Assembly (NCBI RefSeq): GCF_901709675.1
Contig: NC_051095.1
Span: forward strand, 16,723,956 to 16,787,955
Length of the DNA stretch: 64,000 nt
Source: Syngnathus acus
Lineage: Eukaryota; Chordata; Actinopteri; Syngnathiformes; Syngnathidae
Direction of reading: 5' to 3'
The notes below the pieces were generated by a model. It searched no databases and had not been told where the DNA came from. It was given only the letters and a program-made list of their open reading frames with translations. The position numbers were made by a program, and so were the translations under genes. Numbering within the stretch: position 1 is the first letter of the stretch; every line of letters begins with the position of its first letter. Shown here piece by piece: positions 1 to 35,683 of this stretch.

Positions 1-65
1 ATGGAGGAAACGGAATTTCGGTTTCTTTGTGTGTCTTGACATATGAAGGGATTGACAATAAAGCT

Positions 66-92
66 GACTTTGACTTTGACTTTGACTTTGAC
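66..92. repeat. (GACTTT)n simple repeat
   Basis: Four and a half tandem copies of the hexamer are read directly. Confidence 0.9.
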
Positions 93-736
93 ACACAAAC
101 ACCTCGATGGGTACACAAACCCATAAGGCGCCTGATAAACCACAAACCTTTCATCACCATCCCAACGCCTGCAACTGAAAATCCAGTTGTTGGAAATACT
201 GTCGTCATTGCAGATACCAGCACCCATGAATTTCCAAGAAGAAATGCCAAAACGGATCAGCTAAAATCAATATGATTGATTTTGCTTAAGGAGAGTGGAC
301 AATAATAAGGACCAGCAAACTGTGACTTTCATACTTTTAGGCAATGGATACACGAACTATGATTAAATGGGGGAGGACACAAAATGGAAGGTGTTATGTT
401 GGGGTGTGGATATGTTGTTCCTGTGTTGGAAGAGTTCAGAATAAAGATACAATAACAATGAAAAATAAAATAAGGTCAAGGAAGATTTTTAAACCGTTAG
501 TGAATTCTCAGAGCACAGCACTGCTTCAACATCAACAATGGTAGTTAGAGAATAAGAAATGATATGCAAACTAAGGGGATAAGTAAAAAAAGATCACAGA
601 GAAAGTCAAGTGCAGTATATTTTCCCAGCTATTGCATTTGCGACCTTTGGATTAACCTGTTTCTTTCTTCTGTTCCAGCCTGAATGCCTCATGATTTATT
701 CACAAGGTCTTCCACTTAGTGTTGTTTTTGGCGGCT

Positions 737-911
737 TGTTTTAGTCTCATCTTTGTCACAAGCTTTTATTTTAGTTTCATACTCGTTTTAGTCGAGTCAG
801 GTTTTAGTCAAGTAAAAGTCTGAGCATTTTACTCTTATTTCAATTAAAGTTAGAATTGTCGATGACTATTTTAGTCTAGTTTTAGTCAAAGATAACTGAT
901 GACATTTTAGC
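737..911. repeat. Interspersed repeat rich in TTTTAGTC
   Basis: The octamer TTTTAGTC and variants recur about seven times in 175 bp. A related, more decayed block is at 48985-49130. I remember similar sequence as a dispersed teleost repeat but cannot name the family. Confidence 0.5.
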
Positions 912-3900
912 AGAGGTGGCAAATTCAGGTCCTGATGGCCACACCTCTTCCCCAGTCAACTATTATCTTTGAGCGTGACACAGCCATCAACTGCTGCCAC
1001 CCCTCCCTTCATCCCACGCTTGTTGACAATTACCGAACACGCCCCCCTCGGCCATTATGTTTCGGCGCTTGACGACTGCCGACCACCATCATGTCTCCCC
1101 CCAGCACATTCTTTTTCTTCTGATCCAGGTACTATCGTGATCGAGATTGAGGAAAATTAAACGCCGGGGATTCGCACATTTTGTGACATTTCAGTTATCT
1201 AAAATACATAAATATGTCAGGACTAAAACAAATGGAAAACATTATTTGGCAATCAAACTGACCAAAGATCCCTCCCCCGGGTGATCAGTATGAATCGCAC
1301 ATTGCATTTGTTGCACTTAAAAAGAAGACCATCAAGAAGGAATGGAGTTTGCTTAATGTCTTTAATTAGCAGTGATCTTCTTGGACCAAGAGTACCATTC
1401 AGCCCACTAACAGTTCAGAGTCTACAAATGCTAATTATTTTAAGAAGACGCTGTAATGATCTAATCAACACCACCAGGCTAGGCTATACTTGTCCATACC
1501 GCCTTGACCTTTAATATGCTGCATCTCTCATCCCCTTAACAGATTGGTCTAAACCCCCCAATAAGCCAAAGGCAAACATGTGCACCTGCAATCAGACAAG
1601 GGCCCTTACTTATCAATTACTGCCTCGTTGATGTGAAAAATGAATCGGGCAGACTTGAAAGGAAAACCAAGTAGGCTACACGAAACACAAGACCAGGAAT
1701 TTGAGGTTTTTTTTTTATTTTGGGACACGGGGAGATCAAAAGGCTTATTATAATTGTTTTGCAAATGTGGTTTAGCTGAGCCGCCTACTCTGTTGAACAA
1801 AGCACACAAACATGCAGACCCCCTCCACCGATAACCATTGCATTCTTCTGTAATAAACCCATTTGGGTAGCAAAGGGGAAGAGTAAATTACAGGATTATA
1901 CATTACACAGTAGGACGCTGTCATCGCACGTGAAACCATATAGTATGAAACCTCGTTCGAGTTGCGATATTCTGCCAGTGAGAGGAAAAATTAGGTCACC
2001 TTACTGCAACAGACCACAGAAATGTAGTAATTAAGACAGAGACAACGAGAAAGAAAAGAGCGTACAGGCTGGAGAATTGGGATATGAAAATGATCCTCCC
2101 ATTATGAGGATTAATAATCTCTAACATGCTCCTGGCCCTTTTCTCTGCTTTTGTCTCCCGAGTCCAACTAATCACCAACATTTCTGCAGCCCAGCCATCG
2201 TCTTGTTCAGTGTTTTGCTTTTCTACCACTTTCTTTTGCGCATGTTCTGTTGGTAAGAGTGATGTCTGAGGTCCAGACTTCAAAAGGTAACAGCTATGTA
2301 ACGCAAATAGGGAATAGAAAACCACACACTGGAATAAACTGTCCTATTTCTTTTCTCCGATATAACTAATGACTATAACTGCCATTATAAAAGGCGGAGA
2401 ACAGAGTAGAATAGAAAATAGAAAATGCAAAAAATCCCAAACATGGGGATTTTAATTCAAGGTTTTCGATACATAATAGTTTACTCCAACCTTGCAGCCA
2501 CATGTACTAATGTGAGCTGGGCTGTTTATCAAGACATAGAATCACACCAGGTGTCTGATTACAGGCCAAAACACCCACAAAGCGCAGAGGAAAATATTGT
2601 TTACCAAAGTCACACAAAGTACAAGTACAAAGAAGCAACCTGCATGAAGTCTGCAATTATGTCTGAGAATGTTCGAGACCACCCGATGAAGAGCATAGTC
2701 GTTTGCGTTTGTTATTTCCCCAAACCTCACTCAGTTTAATGACAAAGAACAAAACACATATTGCTAATAATGCCTGAGCGCCATCCTTGAATGAGCGGAA
2801 AACACCGGGAGATGATCTGTGAGAGTGTGTGCATATGTAAAGTCAACAGCGGCAGCTTAATGAGATCAGACATATTAATAGAATTTAAATGAAGAATTAA
2901 ACCAACAGAATAGCGCACATAACTTGCGCAACGTTTAGGAAGTGCTTGATGATGGATTCTCTCTAGATGCTCAGAGAAAAATTACACACGCACCATATAA
3001 TGGATGCTCTGTGCCTCTGAGGAGTTTAAGTGTTGCAAACCAGACCTAAGAGGCTGTCAACATTTTGCTCTTGTCAAGAGTGCGTGTGCGTGTGTGTGCA
3101 CGTGTCTGTTAATAGTACGATAATTTGGATAAATCAGAGCAGGACTAAATATATTCTTGGCCCTTTTCCAACATACTTGTTGGTACTCCAAATACGTTGA
3201 GCAAATATACGTACATCCTATGTGGTATAGCACTGTATGTCTATCAAGACCTCTGCAGATGGTGGACATGACTGTCACCATCCCATCGCTGCCCTTCCAA
3301 AAGGTTTAAAGTCCATAAGTCATAACCCTGCACCGAACACAGTATTCCCCAGCATGCATGCTGTCTGCGTGGGAGTGTGAGCTGTTCGCCTGGTGATGGA
3401 AAGAACGAAGGGTCGGTAAAGGTGAGTGATGGCTTGGTGTAGTGCCTGTCTGCCTTTGCGGCATAATGAGGAAAGGGAAGTGCGAGAGCAGGAGAAAGGG
3501 CACCAAGGAAGGGATCAAGAGGAATGAAGCTGGGTTCCCAAAGGTGAGGGATACAGAGAATAAGCAGGTCGAGGAAGAATGCATTAAACCTTGGAATGTA
3601 CATTTAAGTAAGACAAGGATATATGGGGGGTGAAGGGTCACTCTGCATAACTGGAGCTCTTTGCTTATAGGGCCACACAAATATGTACACCAATAAAATG
3701 TGGGTTGAAATATATTTGCACTCAAAGCACATTCTACAGAAAGATGTTTACACAATCGCTTCAATAAAACCTCCAGACGTTTTCAAAGGCAGACACACAA
3801 ATTCAGAAAGTAATAAGGCAAAAGGACAGATACAAAGCTTGTTCGCATTTCTCCTGTTCATAATAGACTTTTTTTCCCCCCTCTTTCTATTGCAAGAGCA

Positions 3901-4361
3901 TTCAAATGTGGCACTGTTGACATTGACATTCCCTGGGGAAACAACAAACTGACTGAACGCATCCTGAACCCATCCGTAAGTATTATAAGATTCTTGGTTC
4001 CAACAAAAGTTCCAGTTTTCTGACCTCTTAGACCGTAGAATGCCAACACCGTGCACACGCGCACAAAGACAGACAGGTGGGGGCTTATGAAAAGGGCACA
4101 GTGTCTTTATAGTCAGCTCTCAGAAAAGGTTATTAGACATCATCTGGAATAGGCGGCTGTCTTGGCCTATAAAAATGGAAGTGATGCTATGTGGGTCATG
4201 GAAATGGGAGTGGGCGGTATTATCAAATTAAGGTGTGACAGGGGAACGTTAAGAGTTGCCGTACAGGTGAATGTAGTTTGGACAGCTGCCAATTGTGACA
4301 TTTTAACTGACATTAGGTGATACGATTGGCCATGTGTGCAGGTGTCCATTTGTTTATTCAT

Positions 4362-4387
4362 GGTGTGTGTGTGTGTGTGTGTGTGTC
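4362..4387. repeat. (TG)n microsatellite
   Basis: Thirteen TG units read directly. Confidence 0.9.
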
Positions 4388-5056
4388 TATAGTAGATGAA
4401 GGTCAGATAAATGCCAACAAAAACAGCATCACGTACACGCAGTGGCCGTGAGCTGATAGTGTTTTCATTATGATATGAATATGGAGGAGTTAGAGCAGAA
4501 GGCTAAGTGACACTGTGAAAAAGGTGATGCTATTAGACAGGTGTGCTTGTGTGAGTGGGGAGCCCTGTGTCAGCGCTTTGTGCCAGGACAGCAGGTGGCA
4601 TGAAGGGCATCGGCGACCTTCTCCTCATCTCTCATTTCACCTTCAGTCCAGAGTCAGTCTTTCCCCTGAATTCCAAATTTATCTGATCTATCACAAGTCA
4701 TTGAGAGGATGATCCCATAAGCAGGCACGTTGCGTATGACTTTTATATGAACTAATGCGGGGTATTGTTTTGACAGGCTGTTCAAGACCTATGCAAATTT
4801 GTGTTGTGTGTCCTCTAAGCAGAGGAGAATAGTGAGATAGGCTGAGGATGAGGTTGGAAATGATATGAGCACCTGGTTCCGACTATTCTTACCTTTAGTA
4901 GCTGATGAAAGAAGAGCAGCAGGAGGATTCGAATGGACGCATTGTGTCAGAGGGGACAAAAGAGAGGACAATGCGGGAGAAGTGAGAAGCAGGAAAAAAA
5001 AACACTGCTGTCGCTGATTACACATAAATGATGACAGCAAATATGTAAATTAGTCA

Positions 5057-28670
<23,614 letters not shown>

Positions 28671-29420
28671 AGTTGTGAAGTTAATCCTTTTCCTTCAACT
28701 GGGAGTCAAAATAGCGTGGAGACACTCACTCAAAGCAAATGACTGATCTGGCGAACTACCTGGACAATAGAGGCCAAGTCATAATAATGATAATAATCTC
28801 GTTGGTTGGGCCTGGGTTGGCGAATCGGCTGACTAGCCACAATTAGCACAGAGTTGCTAATGATCTGGTCCGGTCCCGAGCCAAAATCACCGAGCGAACT
28901 CCTTGCTAAGCCGCCTGCCTGCCTGTCTTCCAGAAGGAGGGAAATTCAAAGTACTGCAGATCGTCGTCGGGAACTGCACAGAAGAAGCATTCCAACATAT
29001 TTAGAAAAAATATATATATAGGACACCACTTCAGTCGCCTCACCGGCAACAGAGTGTAACGTAAACACAAGTTAGTTAGGAGATGAGTTAAGTTCACCAA
29101 AGTTCGGAGCGAACACAGCTAGCGTTAGCGTGAGCTAGGCTACTTTTGCCCTCTACACTAAGTGTAATAACCGACTAAAAAGTCCATAAATTGGCAATGG
29201 GAGTGCCTCGTCAGTGTTGTCCTGGCACTACCGAGGCGTCCACTTGATTTTCCATGCCTGTAACTATCAATTTTTCAGTTCCTGCATGACAGCTGTAAAG
29301 AGATGACTTTAATACCGAGCCAGTCGTCTTCCTGAACTTTTCTTCTGACAGTCCGCCTGAAGCGTTTGGGGGGGGGGGGGGGGGGGGGGGGGGGCGTAGG
29401 CAGCGTCGGAGGCAGCGTCA
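28671..29420 (-). promoter_or_regulatory. diaph1: diaph1 5' UTR and probable promoter region
   Basis: Sequence just upstream of the diaph1 ATG. It is somewhat richer in CG dinucleotides than the flanks and ends near a 27-base G run (29368-29394). No TATA box or defined start site could be assigned. An upstream noncoding exon is possible but not demonstrable. Confidence 0.35.
29368..29394. repeat. 27-base G homopolymer
   Basis: Uninterrupted G run upstream of diaph1. Its length is unlikely to be exact in any assembly. Confidence 0.9.
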
Positions 29421-29499
29421 GACAACTTCACCTGAACTGCTTCCTGGTTGTGCTGCTTGAACTCGAACTCTTGATTGAATCTTGCAACTTTCAGACTAG

Positions 29500-29645
29500 T
29501 GATGTGCATTCCAGTTCTTTTAAGTGAACGGAATCTTTAGAATCAATTTACTCAAAAGATTCGTTCAAACGAATCGTTCAACGAATCGTCCCCCCCACAC
29601 TGAAAGGATTCGTTCCTTTGAACGAATCGTTCACTCACGAGCCAA
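29500..29645. repeat. Palindromic GAACGAATCGTTC repeat
   Basis: Begins near GATGTGCATTCCAGTTCTTT and contains several direct and inverted copies of AACGAATCGTTC and GATTCGTTC. I remember this as a dispersed teleost repeat; its class is unknown to me. Confidence 0.55.
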
Positions 29646-32036
29646 CACAACCGTCAACGTGCCCAACCGCTCGGCCATCGATTCTTCGAAATAACTTCGT
29701 TCTATGGCTCCACATGTCCTCAGCACTGCAAACTTTTGTGCCGGTACAGGTTTTATCCAGAAAGTCTTTTTGCACACAAGGCAATCAACAAAAAGACCTG
29801 AGCCTCCACCAGGTGGTTAAATAGTAGACTGCACAGCCTGTCAAGGCCGGTCCAGATATATCATTGCTGTCATCGTCGAGGACAGCAAAAGCCCAATTCT
29901 TGGTTATCTACTAAGCTCATCCTGAGTTATTTTTTTTTTCTCCTGATCTGTTGGCAAAATGGTCGGGCCCAACAATCGTAAATGTTACTTTTCATTATTT
30001 ACGATGACGCAGTCCGTCATTTGTAGTCAGGGTCAACACTGAGTTTGTCCGAGCCACAGACTCTGCGATTGTAACATGAAACAGTATTGCTATCCAATTA
30101 AGAAGCGATTTGAAGGTTATATATGACGTAGGCAACAATTCTAATTAGGCCAACAAAATAAAAGAGCAACTGCACACAAACGTTCAGGTTCACAAACGGT
30201 CACAAATATGTCTTCATTAGGTTGAACATTTGTGTCACACTACATTCACCACATTGAGAATGACAAGAAGAGTTTACCACAGCAATGTAGTTACCAGATA
30301 AGCTGACAGCCAGCCTACTGACGTTACTAGCACAACTGATTTCAATATACGTGGGGTTTCTCTCATTTTTACGATTAAGATGTTTCAAAATTAATAATCG
30401 GACCTAGAAGTAATAGGCCCAATATGTTGTTTATTTACATAGTGAATTGGTTGTTTTAGTTTGTGTGGTACTGTGGGTGCACTGAGATGTTTTACCCAAC
30501 TGGTTTTCCAAACCAATCATGTTTGGTGGTCATTTTAAATCCAGCTCTCAGATGAGGTCACATATGCTGTATTGTGTTTTGTTGTACTTTTCAAATCAAG
30601 TCCAGTGAATGTTCTAGTTCTACACCACGAAAAATAACCAGCATGTTTAATTCCACTTTGGTGAAATTCACTTTAAGATAATGCACAATGAATACATGTT
30701 GAAAGCCGGCAAGCCCATTACTCTTGTTTTTCTGTAAGCCCCAGAGTCAAATACAAATGTGCCTTACCTCTGAAAAACACACACACACACACCAGTCTGC
30801 GCCGGATTATGCCGATAGACACGTTTATCCGGCGTGGTATGTAAAAGATGTTTCCAACAACAAGTCTGAAGAGGATTTGAGCATGACTGGTGGCAATGAA
30901 GCTGACAGCGCTGCAGTTTGGTTTATTGCACACAAGTTGTCTTGTACTTCAGCCTCAAAGCCTTACTTCCTCAGGACATTGACACTACGAATTTGGGAAA
31001 GGTTAATTAAAAGTGAAAAATGGTACAGCCGGCAGCCAGATGGCTTTCAGAAGATGCCCTATGAGGCTGTATTAAATCACAGCAGTGACCTCTCTAACAA
31101 AAACACTGGCATTCATTCATCAGACGACACAAAGACTTTACTGCTAAGAGGTTTTCAAAATCTTTATGTCTTGGTGTAGTTTTGCAGTCTGCCATTTAAT
31201 CACTATTGTACAATCGACAGAAGGATGGCAAAATGTGACTTGGTCGCAACACTGCACAAGACAGACATTTCTATACTGCAAAACAGAATGTTCAAGGCAA
31301 TGCTAAAACACTATTAATGCTGAATTTTAGAAATCTGGCAAGTCAGAAATTTTCTTAGACTACAAATTCACGAATTAGGGGCGGTTAACTGTACCCTGAA
31401 TTCATCGAGATGTACTAATTTGACATCACCCACAACTGTTGAAATTATGATTAGTAATATAATAATAATAATATAATTGATTATATAAAATGTCACTGTT
31501 AACCCAATTGGCTTTGCATGAAAACTAGTGTATATCATAATTATCTACATATGTGCCAACCTCTGTATGAAATACAATCAAGGCTCACAAAAATATTCAG
31601 TTTCATTTGTGTATTCACAAACAAAGCAAGCTCATCAAGGTCGCCCACAATGTTGTTGAGAGTTATTTCTGACTTCTCAGAAGACTTGAATAAAACAGGC
31701 AAATGTGTCAAAAGAAAATGATAAAAGCAAAGTTGCAAACAAATGAGCGCTTTTCAGCTTTCAGAGACGCAACATTACCTAGTAGGAAATTCGAGATTAT
31801 CTCGATAATTGGGTTTACTCCCGCAGTGAGCCCACTCTTCAAACATTACATACCAACCAACGTCTGCTCAATGACAGAAAGAGAGAACCATTGCATCTTT
31901 TGACTTAAAATTACCCTCGCCGATCTTGTGTGTGCTGATATTCTGGATTTTTATCCACACAGTCCAGTGTCCGCGTGAAATGAAATGAAGAGGGAGTCCA
32001 TGGTCCAATAAAGATCCAAGTTCTCATCCTTCCGGG

Positions 32037-32384
32037 CTACTTGTACGATGTCCGGGCCTCTCTCAATGACCTGTCGTACGGCATAGAGGCGAAGAAAGAG
32101 TTCCGCAGCTGACAGTTAATGAAGAACACAATGATCAGCACCAGCAGAAACAACAGGAGGCACATGACTATGTAGGTGAGCAGGTCCGGTTTGTGGAGCT
32201 CGCCATCTCGAAGCCCTCCTCCTCCTCCCCCGCGGCTCGCAGTTGGTCTCAGTAGGGCGGCCACGCTCACCAAGCCCCCATGAGATACGTTTACAGAGGT
32301 GGCGGTGCTTGTCGAAGACTGGGCCATGAGCACCAGGTCAAGGTGTGGTGTATTGGTGGAGTTGAGGAGGACCTGTCTCAGCAT
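32037..32384 (-). CDS. smim32: Small integral membrane protein, probable SMIM32 orthologue
   Basis: A 115-codon single-exon frame. The start ATG at 32384-32382 has an in-frame TAG two codons upstream, and a strong acceptor (pyrimidine tract ending CCCCCAG) sits at 32409-32410, so this is probably the coding second exon. The N-terminal half is Ser/Thr-rich with a glycine run. One hydrophobic segment, LLTYIVMCLLLFLLVLIIVF, follows at residues about 72-91, then a short basic tail with NCQLRNSFFASMPYDRSLRE. The tail and the KPDL-TY entry to the membrane segment match human SMIM32 as I remember it, a gene near TRPC7 on 5q31. Function is unknown to me; topology cannot be decided from sequence alone. 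A second possible start is MAQSS about 20 codons in. Confidence 0.75.
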   Translation of the reverse strand: MLRQVLLNSTNTPHLDLVLMAQSSTSTATSVNVSHGGLVSVAALLRPTASRGGGGGGLRDGELHKPDLLTYIVMCLLLFLLVLIIVFFINCQLRNSFFASMPYDRSLREARTSYK

Positions 32385-32872
32385 GACCTATGTGGCCTCA
32401 CCGGCTGACTGGGGGTGAGAGGAAACAACACACAGAGTGCTTTTTAGAAATTCTCAGTAAAGTTTATTACTTGCTTAAGGATGCATTTTGGTCCAGTCAT
32501 TGGAATTTTTTAAAACTGCCAGGTCAAGACTTGTTTAAGCATAGAGTGAGAGCATAATATGACCAATGAGACTCATTTGTTAACTTGAGCAAACATATAA
32601 TGGAATGTTTTTTAAAAAAAGTTAATCCCTTGTTTCCAAACAACTGGGCATAAGACATACAGAAGCAGAGACCCGAGAGGAATCACAGATGCAGAATTAG
32701 TAACATTTCTTGTCGACACCTAAGTTTTATCACCTTTTAAATTTTTACACCTAAGTTTTATCATTGTACATTACAAAAGCATTTGACTTCAACCCACATA
32801 CATTTAAGCCCACTGAGCGGCAAAGTTTTGCTACTGTTGGCGATTGTAAGTAAATGTTATTTTTTCTTCAAG

Positions 32873-33020
32873 GCTCGTTCAGGTTCACAGTCACAAAGAT
32901 GTCTGCCAGACGTCTGACAACAGTTTTAAGCCCCTATCTTACTGAGGGGCGAAAAATTGCAAGTATTTTCGAAGGCAGCGAATGGTTCGTTCAAGGTCGC
33001 AAATGTTTGTCAAAAGGCCT
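32873..33020. repeat. Dispersed repeat related to 39526-39655
   Basis: Both blocks contain ATTTTCGAAGG-AGC, GTTCGTTCAAGGTC-CAA and CCAGA-GT-TGACAAC, though in rearranged order. A shorter trace (GTTCAGGTTCACAAACGGTC) is near 30182. Family unknown. Confidence 0.5.
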
Positions 33021-33234
33021 AACCCTAAACCCTTTACGCCTAACCCTATCAAGACTATAGTCTCTCAAAATTGCATGCCATCATTATTGGCCGTGTTTGA
33101 GGATCGCGCTCGTACATGTAAATGAAGGGTGTGGCTTTGGTCAGAGACTCAAGGGATTAGTTAAGTGAGGAAATATTAGCAGTACAAATAAAGAACCATT
33201 TACGCTCACATTCACAATAATGGATCATTTAGAG

Positions 33235-33662
33235 CAGTGGTTGACAAAGACCTTTTACACCAAGAACCACCTAAGAATACTACCTAGCTCTCCAAGTACC
33301 ATCCTCATGGCCAACATGAAAATACATTAGTGTATTAGGCCTAAGTGTTTATCAAACACAAGGAAGGTTTTATTCCTAGCAAGTCTATTTAACATTAATG
33401 TAAGCCACTGCAACATTGTGCACCACAATTCAAGAGAGTAAAAATAAAAGCTGAATTTAAATAATGATTCAATTAAATGTGGTGCCAGGTGCCAATTAAA
33501 CATTTCTAAAAGGTTAAAAATGAATAAAGTTAAATAAAACAGTGCTGTACTTGATTCAGAAAGCATTGCGATACTGTATTACGCACAGTTTCAACATTTA
33601 ATTCAGCGATTCTTTGTATACCACTAGAGGGAGCTCGCATACCCCTAGGTGTAGGCCTAGCA
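33235..33662. mobile_element. Outer hAT-type non-autonomous element (left part, interrupted)
   Basis: Starts CAGTGGTTGACAAAGACC, continues with ACACCAAGAACCACCT and TCTCCAAGTACCA blocks and reaches CCACTAGAGGGAGCTCGCAT. This is the arrangement of a common teleost hAT-like element as I remember it. The expected right end was not found after the younger insertion at 33663. Confidence 0.55.
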
Positions 33663-34491
33663 CAGTGGTTCCCAAAGTGGGCGGTACCGCCCCCCTGGGG
33701 GCGGTGGAAAGATCTGGGGGGGCGGTGAGGAAGAAAGGGGCGGTAGGGGGGCGGTAGGGGGGCGGCAGTCGATTTGTACACAACACGCTGCTCTGGCCCA
33801 GTCAGATCCGACAGCATAGACTACAAAAGCAAAAGCTCAGGTTTGTAATTTCAAGCTTGTAATGTTCAGAATTTTATCTTATAATAAAAACCGCATTCTG
33901 GCGGTCAACATCATCTTGAGTTCAAGTCAACATGAAATTGGGGACTCGCCAGAACGCGCCGTGTTGTGTTGTGTTGAACTGGTTAGGGCAGTGGTCCCCA
34001 ACCACCGGGCCGCGGACCGGTACCGGTCCGTGGGTCACTTGGTACCGGGCCGCCAAGCCGCACAGAATTTTTTTTTTTATCGACGATCAATTAATTCAGG
34101 TCAAGACACTCGTCCCGGTCACGTGACATGTTTCCCCAGTCGAGCCCGCAAAGCTAATATGTGGCGACAGGCTAACTAACCAGGCAGTGAAGCATTCAAA
34201 ACTGCTTCAACACATGGAGACCAAGCATCCTGCAATAAAAGACAAACCTTAAATCACTTCGGGTGTCATTGTCTCCGATTACGTCTAGATGGGACCGGCT
34301 CGTTTCTGAGAAACAAACTCAGTGCTCCCACTAATTCAACGTAATGGTAATGATATTATAAATGTATTATTTATTTATTTATATAAATGTATTATTTATT
34401 TATATAAATGCCGGTCCTTGGGGGGGGGGGCGCTAGGAATTCACTGGGGAGCCAAAGGGGGCGCCAGCCTGCAAAAGTTTGGGAACCACTG
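33663..34491. mobile_element. hAT element with 8-bp target-site duplication
   Basis: Inverted ends CAGTGGTTCCCAAA and TTTGGGAACCACTG bound the element. A perfect 8-bp direct repeat GCCTAGCA flanks it at 33655-33662 and 34492-34499, the hallmark of hAT insertion. The subterminal regions are GGCGGT-rich. It holds no intact transposase frame and is itself interrupted from 33989. Confidence 0.88.
33989..34420. mobile_element. Third, nested hAT-like fragment
   Basis: Starts CAGTGGTCCCCAACCACCGG followed by GCCGCGGACCGGTACCGGTC, the terminus of a widespread vertebrate hAT/Charlie-type family. It continues through CTGCAATAAAAGACAAACCT and TAGATGGGACCGGCTCGTTT, which resemble the 3' coding remnant of such elements. 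The right terminus is unclear; the end given is approximate. Confidence 0.6.
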
Positions 34492-34547
34492 GCCTAGCAC
34501 CACCTAAATAATATCTAAATTAGAGTCTTCAATGAACATAGTATTCA

Positions 34548-34872
34548 CGTTTTTTGGAATGTGGGAGGAAGCATGTATATCCTAGCTTGGAAATTCCAAT
34601 TTATCGCTGTCCCAGCGATTGAGTCTGGTTGGTAGTCTGATCAAGCACATTTCCAAGAGTGACATTGCACATGAAGGATATGTCACAGCTAATAAACAAA
34701 TTTGATTGGCTGGTTTGTTTTGAATTGCCGTGAAGGGCTTGGTCTTTAAACCCACTTTCTTAGTGCGTATGGATTGCCAGGCTAGGTATACCCAAGCACT
34801 AGGAGAACATGCAAAATCCAGACAACATTCAAAGCCAATACCCCAAAACTGTGAGGCAGATAAGATAATAAC
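34548..34872 (-). mobile_element. Degenerate SINE split by a small TIR element
   Basis: TTTTTTGGAATGTGGGAGGA at its left and AGGAGAACATGC plus AACTGTGAGGCAGA at its right match consecutive parts of the SINE at 40278-40635. The roughly 215 bp between (about 34573-34789) is not SINE. That insert has ends GTATATCCTAGCTTGG and CCAGGCTAGGTATAC, which are imperfect inverted repeats, so a MITE seems to have landed in an old SINE. Confidence 0.6.
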
Positions 34873-35062
34873 TACTACATCAACATGCAAAATAAATAAA
34901 TAAATGATGCACAGGCTTAATTGAGCAACACAGATTTCTGATACCTCCCAAGCCCATTCTAGCGCCCTTCCTGGTCCAATTTGTTGGTATTGTTTTCTTG
35001 TTTTTTAGTCATCATTGAATTTGAACCCTGATTGACAGGGAGCACTCAAGTGGTTCTGCAGT

Positions 35063-35404
35063 ACACTTAAAACTGCTGGGTTAAAAATTGGACCGACCCA
35101 GGAAATTGGGTCAATTTGACCTAACTTTGGGTGGTTATGCAAAGAAAATAAAAATAAAAAATAAATCGGGATGTTTTGTACATAAAAAATGGTTGTTTTG
35201 GGTAAAACACAACACACCTTTAAAACTGTCGGATTAAAAATTGGACAGACCCAGGAAGTTGGGTGAATTTGGCCCAACTTTGAGTTGTTTTTAAAAAAAA
35301 AACACACACACAATTTTTTGAACTCGGGTCAAATTGACCCAACATCCTGAATCGGTCCAACGTTTAACCCAAATTGGGTTGTTTTAAACCCAGCATTTTG
35401 AAGT
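35063..35404. mobile_element. Palindromic TIR element rich in TGGGTCAATTTGACC
   Basis: Ends ACACTTAAAACTGCTGGGTT and AACCCAGCATTTTGAAGT are inverted repeats. The interior has several copies of AATTGGACNGACCCAGGAA and GGGTCAAATTGACCCAA. There is no coding capacity. I recognise the motif as a common teleost MITE but not its superfamily. Confidence 0.65.
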
Positions 35405-35683
35405 TGTATGATATATTATTATTTTTTCTTTAAACCAATTAATAGATGCTAAAAAAACGACAATTTTAAAAGTATCTTACAATAAAATAAAACAACACAA
35501 AGTGTTTTTCAAGGTCAGTGTTAACTTCATGACAATTATGTACAAAAATGTTCACACATAGTTCTGAAATCAAATGTTAGGTTTGCTTCAGTAGGATTTT
35601 TATGTGTCTTCATGAAATATTACCTTACCGCAACCTAAATGACAACGAAAATAATAGTGACCATAGTCACGAGAAAGACTTAC

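Noticed and set aside
1996-2325. 109-codon minus-strand frame checked as a missing FH2 exon
   Set aside because: KAEKRARSM looks formin-like by chance only; neighbouring residues and splice sites do not fit FH2.
30724-31179. 151-codon plus-strand open frame
   Set aside because: No recognisable domain, starts across a CA repeat, and has no splice or homology support; treated as chance.
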